From: Rhodanobacter sp. C01
GTDB lineage: Bacteria > Pseudomonadota > Gammaproteobacteria > Xanthomonadales > Rhodanobacteraceae
Assembly (NCBI RefSeq): GCF_002001045.1
Contig: NZ_MUNR01000014.1
Span: 248,001 to 312,000 of the forward strand
Reading direction: 5' to 3'
Length of the DNA stretch: 64,000 nt
Shown here in pieces: positions 18,247 through 26,165 of this stretch; position 1 is the first letter of the stretch, and every line of letters starts with the position of its first letter. The notes beneath the pieces were generated by a model. That model did no database searches, was not told the origin of the DNA, and was given only the letters and a program-made list of their open reading frames with translations. The position numbers were made by a program, and so were the translations under genes.

Positions 18247-20592
18247 TTGGATCTACTGACCCGTACACGTTCGATCGCGCGCGCCTGCTGGCCCTGGCTG
18301 CGCATCCCGTTCTGGATCGGCATGGGCCTGTTGTTCGGCTTCGTGCTGCCGTACACGCTGGTGCTGAACAAACGCGTGCAGGATCGCTTCAACGATCTGG
18401 TGTTCGCCGTGCCCACGCGCGTGTATGCGCGTCCATTGCCGCTGGCGGCCGACACACCGATGACACCGGCTGCGCTGGAGCTGGAGCTGACCTTTGCCGG
18501 CTACAGCGACGATGGTCACGGCGAGGTGGCCGGCAGCTGGATGAGACAGGGTACGCGCTACACCATCTCCTCGCGCGGCTACGCCGGCCCGGATGGCGGC
18601 GAATTGCCCAAGCGCATCCGTGTGACCTTGGGCAAGGGGAACGTGCAGTCGGTGCAGGATGCAGGGAGTGGCAAGAGCATCGCACTGACCCACCTGGATC
18701 CGGCGCGCATCGCCACGTTGTACGGTGCCAGCCAGGAAGAGCGGCGCTTCGTGCGACTCGCCGATGTCCCGCCGCTATTGGTCGGTGGGCTGCAGGCCGT
18801 CGAGGACCGCGACTTCAAGCATCACATCGGCGTCGACTTCAGCGCGATCCTGCGTGCGGCATTCGCCAACCTGCGGGCCGGGCATACCGTGCAGGGTGGT
18901 TCCACGCTGACCCAGCAGCTGGTGCGCAACCTGTTCCTGAGCCGCGACCAGAACTTCACGCGCAAGATCAATGAAGCATTGATGTCGATGCTGCTGGAGG
19001 CGCATTACGGCAAGGATCGGATCCTCGAGGCCTACGTCAACGATGTGTTCCTTGGTCAGCAGGGTGATCAGGCCATCCACGGGTTTGCCGCGGGCGCGGA
19101 GTTCTACTTCGGTCGTCGGCTGGAGGATCTGCGGCCGCAGGAGATCGCCTTGCTGGTCGGCATGGTGAAGGGGCCAAGCTATTACGACCCGCGTCGTGCA
19201 CCGGCACGGGCGTTGACCCGTCGCAACCTGGTACTGCAGGAGTTCACCAATACCGGTCTGCTCACCGCCGCGCAGGCCAGTGCCGCGCAGGCGGCACCGC
19301 TGGACATCGTCAGCAACGGCCAGCTGCCGCACAACCGCTTCCCCGCGTTCATGCAGCTGGTGCGCACGCAGATCACCGCCGATTTCGATGACGACACGCT
19401 GCGCCAGGGCAATCTGTCGATCTTCACCACGCTCGATCCGGCTGCCCAGCTCTACACCGAGCAGGCGATCACCAGCACCATGAAGTCGCTCGGCAAGCGG
19501 GCCGATACGTTGCAGGCTGCGGCGGTGGTGACCGATGCGCAGACCGGCAGTGTGCTGGCCGTGGTTGGCAGCAAGATCCCGGGCGACCAGGGCTTCAATC
19601 GCGCGCTGGATGCACGTCGCCCGATCGGCTCGACGGTCAAACCGTTTGTTTACCTGGTGGCGTTGACCGATCCGGAACGCTGGAATCTGGCCAGTCTGCT
19701 CGACGACAGCCCGATCAGCATGCGCCAGTCCGACGGCAGCATGTGGACGCCGCAGAACGACGACAACCAGAGCCACGGTCAGGTGCCGATGGTCGAGGCA
19801 CTGGAGCAGTCGTGGAATCTCGCCAGCATCCGTCTTGGTCTGGCGGTGGGTCTGCCGCGGATCAAGTCGTTCCTCGAATCGTTCGGCCTCAGCAACGTCA
19901 ATCCGGGTCCGTCGCTGCTGATTGGCGCGCTTGATCTGGCGCCGCTGCAACTGACCCAGTTGTACCAGTATCTGGCTGCCGACGGTCATGCATTGCCGCT
20001 GGTGGCGGTACGTGGCGTGGTCGACGGCAACGGCATCACCATCAAGCGTTACCAGGTGCAGGGAGGCAAGGGCGAGTACCAGGACGCGGTGCATCTGACT
20101 ACCTGGGCGATGCAGCAGGTCGCGCTGCGCGGGACGGCGAGTGCGATCGGCAATTCCGGGCTGGCGTGGTTGCATGCGGCGGGCAAGACCGGCACCAGCA
20201 ACGATACCCGCGACAGCTGGTTCGCCGGCTTCACTGGCGAGCATCTGGCGATTTTCTGGATGGGCCGCGACGACAACAAGTCGACCGGTCTGTTCGGCGC
20301 CACCGGTGCCTTGCGCGCATGGCGCGAACTGTTCGCGAAGCTGCCGACCGGGCCGCTGTCCGCTGCTCCGGCCGCCGGACTGGAAATGGCCTGGATCAAT
20401 CCGGCCGACGGCAAGCGCACAGAGTCGCAGTGCGAAGGTGCACTGCAGGTGCCGGTGATTGCCGGCACACTATCCAGTGATACCGAGGGCTGTTTCTGGC
20501 AAGGTGTGCAGAGCCTGTTCAGTGGCGGTGACCATCCAGCCTCTGCCGCCAGCGCTGCACCGGCCGCAACCGACACACCCATCCGGAATTAA
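18247..20592 (+). CDS. mrcB: PBP1B, bifunctional peptidoglycan glycosyltransferase/transpeptidase
   Basis: 781 residues. A short cytoplasmic tail and one membrane helix (about 20-40) precede a UB2H-like region (about 60-150), the GT51 transglycosylase domain with EDRDF (catalytic E186) and QGGSTLTQQ, and a transpeptidase domain with S462-T-V-K465, S522-W-N524 and K647-T-G-T650. It polymerises and cross-links peptidoglycan from lipid II at the outer face of the inner membrane. The start is TTG at 18247; the first in-frame ATG lies inside the membrane helix. A TPR lipoprotein gene follows after 2 nt, as with the LpoP activator of Pseudomonas PBP1b. Confidence 0.94.
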   Translation: MDLLTRTRSIARACWPWLRIPFWIGMGLLFGFVLPYTLVLNKRVQDRFNDLVFAVPTRVYARPLPLAADTPMTPAALELELTFAGYSDDGHGEVAGSWMRQGTRYTISSRGYAGPDGGELPKRIRVTLGKGNVQSVQDAGSGKSIALTHLDPARIATLYGASQEERRFVRLADVPPLLVGGLQAVEDRDFKHHIGVDFSAILRAAFANLRAGHTVQGGSTLTQQLVRNLFLSRDQNFTRKINEALMSMLLEAHYGKDRILEAYVNDVFLGQQGDQAIHGFAAGAEFYFGRRLEDLRPQEIALLVGMVKGPSYYDPRRAPARALTRRNLVLQEFTNTGLLTAAQASAAQAAPLDIVSNGQLPHNRFPAFMQLVRTQITADFDDDTLRQGNLSIFTTLDPAAQLYTEQAITSTMKSLGKRADTLQAAAVVTDAQTGSVLAVVGSKIPGDQGFNRALDARRPIGSTVKPFVYLVALTDPERWNLASLLDDSPISMRQSDGSMWTPQNDDNQSHGQVPMVEALEQSWNLASIRLGLAVGLPRIKSFLESFGLSNVNPGPSLLIGALDLAPLQLTQLYQYLAADGHALPLVAVRGVVDGNGITIKRYQVQGGKGEYQDAVHLTTWAMQQVALRGTASAIGNSGLAWLHAAGKTGTSNDTRDSWFAGFTGEHLAIFWMGRDDNKSTGLFGATGALRAWRELFAKLPTGPLSAAPAAGLEMAWINPADGKRTESQCEGALQVPVIAGTLSSDTEGCFWQGVQSLFSGGDHPASAASAAPAATDTPIRN

Positions 20593-20594
20593 CC

Positions 20595-21128
20595 ATGCTG
20601 CATTCCTCGAAGCAATTATTCGTACTTCCCATCCTGCTGGCCGTCAGCTTGCTCGCCGGTTGTAATCTATTTGAACGGACGCAGGCGCCGGTCACGCCGA
20701 TCGTGGTGCCGGATCACGACATGATCGGTGCGATCCATGCCGCGGGTGATCGCGAAAAGTCGGTCATCGACGTCAACCCGTTGCGCGATCCCGGTGTCAG
20801 CGCATTGCAGGACGCGGCAAAGAAGGATGAGCAGGCTGGCCGCTACGCAGACGCGGCAGTCAATCTCGACCAGGCGCTCAAGCTCAGCCCGGACTCACCC
20901 GACCTGCTGCAGGATCGCGCCGAGATCGCGATACGCCTGAAGGATTTTGCCGGTGCCGAAAGGTTCGCCCACCAGTCGTGGTCGCTTGGTCCCAAGCTTG
21001 GTCCGCTGTGCGCACGCAACTGGCAGACCATCGTGGAGATGCGCTTGCAGGCTGGCGATGAGGCCGGTGCCGACACCGCGCGCAAGTGGGTGCCGCAGTG
21101 TCACAAGGCAGGCGTGCAGCGGTATTGA
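20595..21128 (+). CDS. TPR lipoprotein, candidate LpoP-type activator of PBP1B
   Basis: 177 residues. A type II signal peptide ends in the lipobox LLAGC (Cys about residue 23), so the protein is probably lipid-anchored; no Asp follows the Cys, consistent with outer-membrane sorting. After a linker, two TPR-like helical pairs occupy about 75-150 (DEQAGRYADAAVNLDQALKL; a second pair around FAGAERFAHQSW). It begins 2 nt after the mrcB stop. In Pseudomonas the TPR lipoprotein LpoP is encoded next to the PBP1b gene and activates it. The same gene order, lipidation and TPR content make this the likely counterpart here. Sequence homology to LpoP is not established. Confidence 0.8.
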   Translation: MLHSSKQLFVLPILLAVSLLAGCNLFERTQAPVTPIVVPDHDMIGAIHAAGDREKSVIDVNPLRDPGVSALQDAAKKDEQAGRYADAAVNLDQALKLSPDSPDLLQDRAEIAIRLKDFAGAERFAHQSWSLGPKLGPLCARNWQTIVEMRLQAGDEAGADTARKWVPQCHKAGVQRY

Positions 21129-21186
21129 ATGTGATGATGGGATGGCAGCAGATCGCGAGCAGCTTCGACGCATCGGCACAAGCTTT

Positions 21187-21576
21187 TCAGAACAGTGCTG
21201 TCAGCAGCAACACGATGCCGACGATGCTTGCCGCCCAGATCAGGGTGCGCAAATAGGGGATGCCTGCCGCATAGACCGGCACATAAACCAGGCGCGCCCA
21301 GAAGTAGAGTTGCGCACCCAGCACGGTCATGCCGCTGTGGCGCGGCAGCAGGCAGGCGACAAGTACCACGGCGATGAAGAACGGGAAAGTCTCCAGGAAA
21401 TTGGCACGGGCACGATCCAGCCGGGCGGCGACGCCGGTCAGCGCTGGCGTGACGCCGTCGCGTGCACCGGCGGCCCAGCCCAGTCCGCGTTGACTGACCG
21501 AAAAGATCGCGGCAAGCGCGATCTGCACCAACCCTAGTACGACACTCCAAGCCAGCATGCGCAACTCGATGCTCAT
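21187..21576 (-). CDS. MAPEG-family membrane protein
   Basis: 129 residues with four hydrophobic segments (about 5-27, 60-80, 84-105, 110-128). The pattern RANFLETFPFF followed by GAQLYFWARLVYVPVYAAGIPYLRT is the MAPEG signature (membrane-associated proteins in eicosanoid and glutathione metabolism). Bacterial members are small integral membrane proteins, some with glutathione transferase or peroxidase activity; the reaction here is unknown. It is convergent with the lipoprotein gene upstream. Confidence 0.88.
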   Translation of the reverse strand: MSIELRMLAWSVVLGLVQIALAAIFSVSQRGLGWAAGARDGVTPALTGVAARLDRARANFLETFPFFIAVVLVACLLPRHSGMTVLGAQLYFWARLVYVPVYAAGIPYLRTLIWAASIVGIVLLLTALF

Positions 21577-21994
21577 GACGCGTCTCCTTCATGGTCACGG
21601 TATCGTGGACCTCCTTCGTTACGGCTGCCAGTGCTGACTTTGCGCACCTCTGGCTAGCGCATATTTGCCAACCCGCGCGGCACCTCATCCCGGGGGTGCT
21701 GGATGCAATAGAGCGCCCAGCGCAGGCGATGACAGTCGCCTGGAGCTCCCCGCCCTTCCGTTGCGCGGCCGCCCACGTCGGCCATTTCAATTTCGCGACC
21801 GACAAACGTCGTAGCAAGGTGGAAGCAAAAGGTCATGGTTGAGACCCGCCTGTCATACGACGGGCAGATCACGCACCGTGCTGTGGATGACGGGTTCAAG
21901 GACGGCTTCACCTGGAGGTTGTGAGCGAACAGCTCGTGGCTTTCAGGGAACGCATGAATCGCCCGTCGATTCAACAATCCGTTTCAGGATAAGA
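21577..21994. other. Intergenic patch without a supported gene
   Basis: 418 bases. Short open frames exist on both strands (plus-strand 21591-21842, minus-strand 21654-21977, and a 29-codon frame 21835-21924), but none has a ribosome-binding site together with family resemblance. Overlapping frames with Cys/His-rich, uneven composition suggest a decayed gene or repeat rather than an active one. Confidence 0.5.
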
Positions 21995-22207
21995 ATGGCT
22001 ATGCATAACGATAAATATCTTCTGATCTATCCATCGCTTGTTTTTGGACAAACGGTCGGTTTGCCGAAATTGTGTGGTTGTACTTCGACAGTTGGCGTCG
22101 ATCTTCGCGTCAAGGGAGTGGTTCCTCCCGTTATAGAGGCCCGGGAAGATGTTTTCCCGGCCTATACCTTGGGCGTGGATTATCCCTTCGGGGAGTTTGA
22201 TCTGTGA
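21995..22207 (+). CDS. Small orphan ORF of atypical composition
   Basis: 70 residues from ATG 21995 (ATG 22001 is an alternative), with only a weak AGGATAAGA upstream. The sequence includes YLLIYPSLVFGQTV and LPKLCGCTST and ends FGEFDL. Base composition is clearly lower in GC than the neighbours and codon choice includes AAA, TAT, ATA and TTG, unlike the rest of the window. This suggests recent transfer or a remnant. A 6-base-stem hairpin (22218-22233) follows the stop. I recognise no family. It lies in a 0.9-kb patch without other genes. Confidence 0.4.
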   Translation: MAMHNDKYLLIYPSLVFGQTVGLPKLCGCTSTVGVDLRVKGVVPPVIEAREDVFPAYTLGVDYPFGEFDL

Positions 22208-22487
22208 CGAACGGGCCGGTTTCGACGGAAACCATCAGTGGCGTTAAACGGACGATTAATGGCAACGCGTGATGAAGCACTTGGCTGGTACGGTCACGGA
22301 TAGGCCGCCGCGAATCATTCGCAGCGCTTGTCCACTGCGGTGATTTGGAATGGTATGCGAAGGAACGCAGGCAAACAGTGGAACTGACCTGAAGAGCGAT
22401 CGCCAGGAAGGCGCGGGCCCTCACTGTCGCCGGCGTTCTCATCTGGAACCGGTTTGCCGCATGCCAGTGCTGGGCCATACTTCAGCG

Positions 22488-24461
22488 ATGATCGATTCTG
22501 ACTATACGCGGCCGGATGACCCGCCTGCCGATGTCATCGGCACCCTGCTCGGCGCCGATGGCCCGTTCGCGCGCGAGTTGCCGAACTTCGCACCGCGACT
22601 GGCGCAGCAGGCGATGGCGCGCGCGGTGCAACATGCCATTGCCGGACGCGACACGTTGATCGCCGAGGCCGGTACCGGTACCGGCAAGACGTTTGCGTAC
22701 CTGGTGCCTGCGCTGCTCTCCGGCGAGCGCGTGATCATCTCCACCGGCACCAAGACGCTGCAGGACCAGCTGTATTTCCGCGATCTGCCGAAGGTGCGTT
22801 CGGTGCTCAGTGCGCGCCTGAAGACCGCGTTGCTGAAAGGTCGCGCAAATTACCTGTGCCTGTACCGGCTCGACCAGACCGTGCGCGAGGGTGCCACGTT
22901 CGAGCGCACGCAGGCAGCGCAACTGGCGACGATCCGCGCGTGGTCCGCGCGCACGCGCCGCGGCGACCGGATGGAACTGGCCGAAGTACCGGAGGAGTCG
23001 CCGCTGTGGCCGCGGGTCACCTCCACGCCGGAAAACTGCCTCGGCGTGGAGTGTCCGTTCTTTGACGATTGCCATGTGGTGAAGGCGCGCCGTGAGGCCA
23101 TGGAGGCGGACGTGGTGGTGGTCAACCACCATCTGCTGTTTGCCGATCTGGCGCTGAAGCAGGATGGCTTCGGCGAGATCCTGCCGGGCGCGGCAGCCTT
23201 CATCCTGGACGAGGCACACCAGATTCCCGAGCTGGCCGGCCAGTTCTTCTCGCAGAGCATCAGCGCGCGCCAGCTGACCGAGCTGGCACAGGATGCGCTG
23301 ACCGAATGCAACGGCATTACCGGCGCGATCGGCCTGCTGCTGGAGCCGGTCGAAGCGCTGCAGGATGCATTGCGCAAGCTGCGGCTGGCGATGGATGCGT
23401 TGCCATCGCGTGGTTCGTTCCAGCAACTGGAGGATCGCGCCGGTGTGCGCGAGGGGTTGCATGATTTGCGCGAACTACTCGCCACGCTGGCTGAACTGCT
23501 CGCCTCGCAGGCCGAGCGCTCGCGTGGTTTCGCGAACTTGCATGAGCGCGCTGACCTGTTCATCGAACGGCTTGACCGCATCGTCGAGTCGCACGGCGAT
23601 CATGATGTGCGCTGGTACGAAACCCTTCCACGCGGCTTCGCCCTGTACGCCACGCCGCTGGATCTGGCGGTACCGATGCGCGGCCTGCGCGAGCGTACCC
23701 ATGCGGCGTGGATCCACACGTCGGCCACGCTGTCGGTGGCCGGCAACTTCGATCATTTCGCACGTCAGCTCGGGCTGGATGATCCGCAGACGCTTAGCCT
23801 GGAAAGCCCGTTCGACTACGCGCGACAGGCGCTGTGTTATCTGCCGTCCGGCCTGCCTGATCCCAATGCACGCGATTACACCGAGCAAGTGATCGAGACC
23901 GTGTTGCCGGCGCTGCACGCCTCGAACGGTCGCGCATTCCTGCTGTTCACCTCGCATCGCGCCCTGCGTAGGGCGGCCGAACTGCTGCAGGACAAGGTGC
24001 CGTGGCCATTGTTCGTGCAGGGCACCGCGCCGCGGCCACGCCTGCTGGAGGAATTTCGCGCCAGCGGCCATGGCGTGTTGCTGGGTGCGGCGAGTTTCTG
24101 GGAAGGTGTCGACGTGGTCGGCGAGGCGCTCAGCGTGGTGGTGATCGACAAGCTGCCATTCGCAGCACCGGACGATCCGGTGCTGATGGCACGGCTGGAG
24201 GCACTGGAACAATCCGGCATCAACCCGTTCATGGGCTGGCAGGTACCCAGCGCGGTGATCGCACTGAAGCAGGGCGCCGGCCGGCTGATCCGCGACGTGC
24301 ATGATCGCGGCGTGCTGGTTCTGTGCGATCCGCGACTGACTACCAAGGGTTATGGCAAGCTGTTCCTGGCCAGCCTGCCGCCGATGCCACGCACGCGCGA
24401 GCTGGCGGATGTGCGGGCATTCTTTGACGATACGGAAAACACGACAGCAGCCACGGGCTGA
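22488..24461 (+). CDS. yoaA: DinG/YoaA-family iron-sulfur DNA helicase
   Basis: 657 residues from ATG 22488, chosen where resemblance begins; an in-frame ATG at 22461 is possible. Walker A AGTGTGKT (61-68), four cysteines placed as in XPD-like helicases (C124, C184, C189, C195) that would hold a 4Fe-4S cluster, and DEAH (241-244) are all present. Later motifs include LFTSHRALR and the Q-x-x-G-R-like QGAGRLIRD. These are 5'-3' helicases that act in DNA repair; the length is closer to YoaA than to DinG of Escherichia coli. The next gene starts 11 nt downstream. Confidence 0.92.
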   Translation: MIDSDYTRPDDPPADVIGTLLGADGPFARELPNFAPRLAQQAMARAVQHAIAGRDTLIAEAGTGTGKTFAYLVPALLSGERVIISTGTKTLQDQLYFRDLPKVRSVLSARLKTALLKGRANYLCLYRLDQTVREGATFERTQAAQLATIRAWSARTRRGDRMELAEVPEESPLWPRVTSTPENCLGVECPFFDDCHVVKARREAMEADVVVVNHHLLFADLALKQDGFGEILPGAAAFILDEAHQIPELAGQFFSQSISARQLTELAQDALTECNGITGAIGLLLEPVEALQDALRKLRLAMDALPSRGSFQQLEDRAGVREGLHDLRELLATLAELLASQAERSRGFANLHERADLFIERLDRIVESHGDHDVRWYETLPRGFALYATPLDLAVPMRGLRERTHAAWIHTSATLSVAGNFDHFARQLGLDDPQTLSLESPFDYARQALCYLPSGLPDPNARDYTEQVIETVLPALHASNGRAFLLFTSHRALRRAAELLQDKVPWPLFVQGTAPRPRLLEEFRASGHGVLLGAASFWEGVDVVGEALSVVVIDKLPFAAPDDPVLMARLEALEQSGINPFMGWQVPSAVIALKQGAGRLIRDVHDRGVLVLCDPRLTTKGYGKLFLASLPPMPRTRELADVRAFFDDTENTTAATG

Positions 24462-24472
24462 GGAGACGGGAC

Positions 24473-24841
24473 ATGGCCAAGGCAATCGGACTCGGTGGAA
24501 TCTTCTTCAAGTCACGCGACCCGGCCGCACTCAGCGCCTGGTACGCGAAGCACCTTGGCCTGCCTCTCGAAGACTGGGGCGGTGTGCGCTTCGACGAGGA
24601 CGCTGCGCGTCCCGGCTCCACGCTATGGGCGCCGTTCGCCGCCGATACCGGTTACTTCGCGCCAAGCATGCAGCCGTACATGATCAACTTTCGCGTGGAC
24701 GACCTTGCTGCGCTGCTGGCGCAACTGCGCACCGCCGGTGTCACGGTGGACGAGCGCACGGACACCAACGAACTTGGCAGCTTCGGCTGGATCATGGATC
24801 CGGACGGTACGCGGATCGAGCTGTGGCAGCCACCGGCGTGA
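24473..24841 (+). CDS. VOC-family (glyoxalase/bleomycin-resistance fold) protein
   Basis: 122 residues with the paired beta-alpha-beta-beta-beta modules of the vicinal oxygen chelate fold: GIFFKSRDPAALSAWYAKHLGLPL at the N-terminus and FRVDDLAALLAQLRTAG ... WIMDPDGTRIELWQP at the C-terminus. The terminal ELW contains the usual Glu metal ligand. A good ribosome-binding site (GGAG, 9 nt upstream) supports the ATG. These proteins are metal-dependent lyases, dioxygenases or binding proteins; the substrate cannot be told. It probably forms an operon with the helicase gene. Confidence 0.88.
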   Translation: MAKAIGLGGIFFKSRDPAALSAWYAKHLGLPLEDWGGVRFDEDAARPGSTLWAPFAADTGYFAPSMQPYMINFRVDDLAALLAQLRTAGVTVDERTDTNELGSFGWIMDPDGTRIELWQPPA

Positions 24842-24884
24842 ATCTGTATATCCGTGTCTGGCTACTGATGTGACAGTCCGATAG

Positions 24885-25289
24885 ATGACGGCCGAGATGG
24901 AGCCCGATCTGTCCACCGCGCCTGAACTTCTGGGCGTGCTGGAAGCACTGCGTCAACGCGAACCGATCTTTCATCGTCCCGAGTTCGGCACCAGCCGCGC
25001 CGATTTCGAGCGTATGACCGAGGCGGACTTCTGGGAAGTGGGCGCATCCGGTCGGCGCTATAGCCGACAGTATGTCCTGGACGTGCTCGATGCACGGCGC
25101 GACTCTCCCGAGCCGGATATATGGGAAACCTCCGGGTTTCACTGTAGCGCGCTCGCCACGGATCTTTACCTGCTCACCTACACGTTGCGACAGGGCTCAC
25201 GGCTGACCCGGCGCGCCACTGTCTGGCGGCATACGCCGGACGGCTGGAAGATCGTGTTCCATCAGGGTACCGAAGTAGCAGGAAGCTGA
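24885..25289 (+). CDS. NTF2-like/DUF4440-type protein
   Basis: 134 residues. The pattern is that of small NTF2-like proteins: an N-terminal helix (LLGVLEALRQREPIFHRPE), then strands (SALATDLYLLTYTLRQ, TRRATVWRHTPDGWKIVFHQGTE). The WRHTPDGWKIVFHQGT ending is typical of DUF4440. Such proteins are often small-molecule binding or enzymatic, but none of these is assignable here. ATG 24885 has no strong ribosome-binding site; ATG 24897 is an alternative. It is convergent with lepB, ending 4 bases from it. Confidence 0.75.
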   Translation: MTAEMEPDLSTAPELLGVLEALRQREPIFHRPEFGTSRADFERMTEADFWEVGASGRRYSRQYVLDVLDARRDSPEPDIWETSGFHCSALATDLYLLTYTLRQGSRLTRRATVWRHTPDGWKIVFHQGTEVAGS

Positions 25290-25293
25290 GCCG

Positions 25294-25968
25294 TCAATCC
25301 AGGGCCGCGCCGAAGCGATCATTGCGCGGCAGATAGTGATGCTGCGGATCCAGCGAAGCGACTACATAGCGCGAGCGACCGACAATCTCGCCACGCGGAA
25401 AGAAGCCGAAATAGCGTGAATCCATGCTGTTGTCGCGATCGTCGCCGAGCAGCAGGTACTGGCCGGCGGGTACCTTCACCGGTCCGAAATTGCTGGCTGG
25501 GCTCGGCCGGTTCACCGACAGCCGTATCGCGTGGTGCATGTCGCCATAGCGCTCGATTTCGTAATGCGCCGGATTCTGCAGGTCGTCGTGGATGCCGCTG
25601 TAGTTGCCGACGGCATAGCTGGCGGCATGGCCGTTGATATAGAGCACGTTGCCGCGCATCGCGACTTCATCGCCAGGCAGGCCGATCACCCGTTTCACCA
25701 GCCGCTCGTTGGCGGCGTGCGAGTCCAGCACCACGATGTCGCCGCGCTGCGGGTCGGCCAGATGGATCAACGAGATGTGGGTCAGCGGCAGGCGGATGTC
25801 ATAGGCCGCCTTGTCGACGAAGATGCGGTCGCCGATCTTGATGGTGGGTTGCATCGAGCCGGTCGGCACCACGTTCCAGTCGGCCACTGCGCTACGGAAC
25901 ATGACCATGCACAGCATGAAGGTGATGAAACCCTTGTTGCGTCCCAGGAACCTCGCGATCGCGTGCAT
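25294..25968 (-). CDS. lepB: Signal peptidase I
   Basis: 224 residues. A short N-terminal membrane segment (about 13-30) precedes the catalytic Ser in PTGSMQP (S38) and Lys in VKRVIGLPGDE (K92), the Ser/Lys dyad of S26 peptidases. The C-terminal GDDRDNSMDSRYFG box E is present. It cleaves signal peptides of exported proteins on the periplasmic side. It is shorter than the two-helix E. coli LepB and may be a second signal peptidase rather than the main one. The open frame extends far upstream, but resemblance begins at this ATG. Confidence 0.9.
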   Translation of the reverse strand: MHAIARFLGRNKGFITFMLCMVMFRSAVADWNVVPTGSMQPTIKIGDRIFVDKAAYDIRLPLTHISLIHLADPQRGDIVVLDSHAANERLVKRVIGLPGDEVAMRGNVLYINGHAASYAVGNYSGIHDDLQNPAHYEIERYGDMHHAIRLSVNRPSPASNFGPVKVPAGQYLLLGDDRDNSMDSRYFGFFPRGEIVGRSRYVVASLDPQHHYLPRNDRFGAALD

Positions 25969-26041
25969 GGAACCCCCTGTTTCTTGGTGGAATGGCGAGC
26001 CGGATATCTGCGGCTGAATGCCTGTTACTGGATGACCGCAT

Positions 26042-26114
26042 GGGCAACGCGAAGTTTCACGGCCATCGCCATGCCACCTTCCGGCCCGCAGCCAGGCCGG
26101 CGTTGCCCGCCGGC
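26042..26114. promoter_or_regulatory. Competing inverted repeats between lepB and creD
   Basis: GGGCAACGC (26042-26050) is the exact reverse complement of GCGTTGCCC (26100-26108). A second hairpin (GCCGGC arms 26096-26101 and 26109-26114) uses the same bases as its arm and loop, so the two structures exclude each other. The site lies 52 bases before creD. Confidence 0.35.
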
Positions 26115-26165
26115 TTACCGTGGTGGCTGTTGTGATCGAGGCTCCAATCCAGGGAGTGCGATTCG

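Noticed and set aside
18775..20244. 489-codon minus-strand frame opposite mrcB
   Set aside because: mrcB catalytic motifs fix the coding strand.
21591..21977. Open frames on both strands after the MAPEG gene
   Set aside because: They overlap each other on opposite strands, lack ribosome-binding sites and show no family resemblance; reported only as a patch.
22131..22478. 115-codon minus-strand frame before yoaA
   Set aside because: No start signal or motif, and it overlaps the end of the small orphan ORF.
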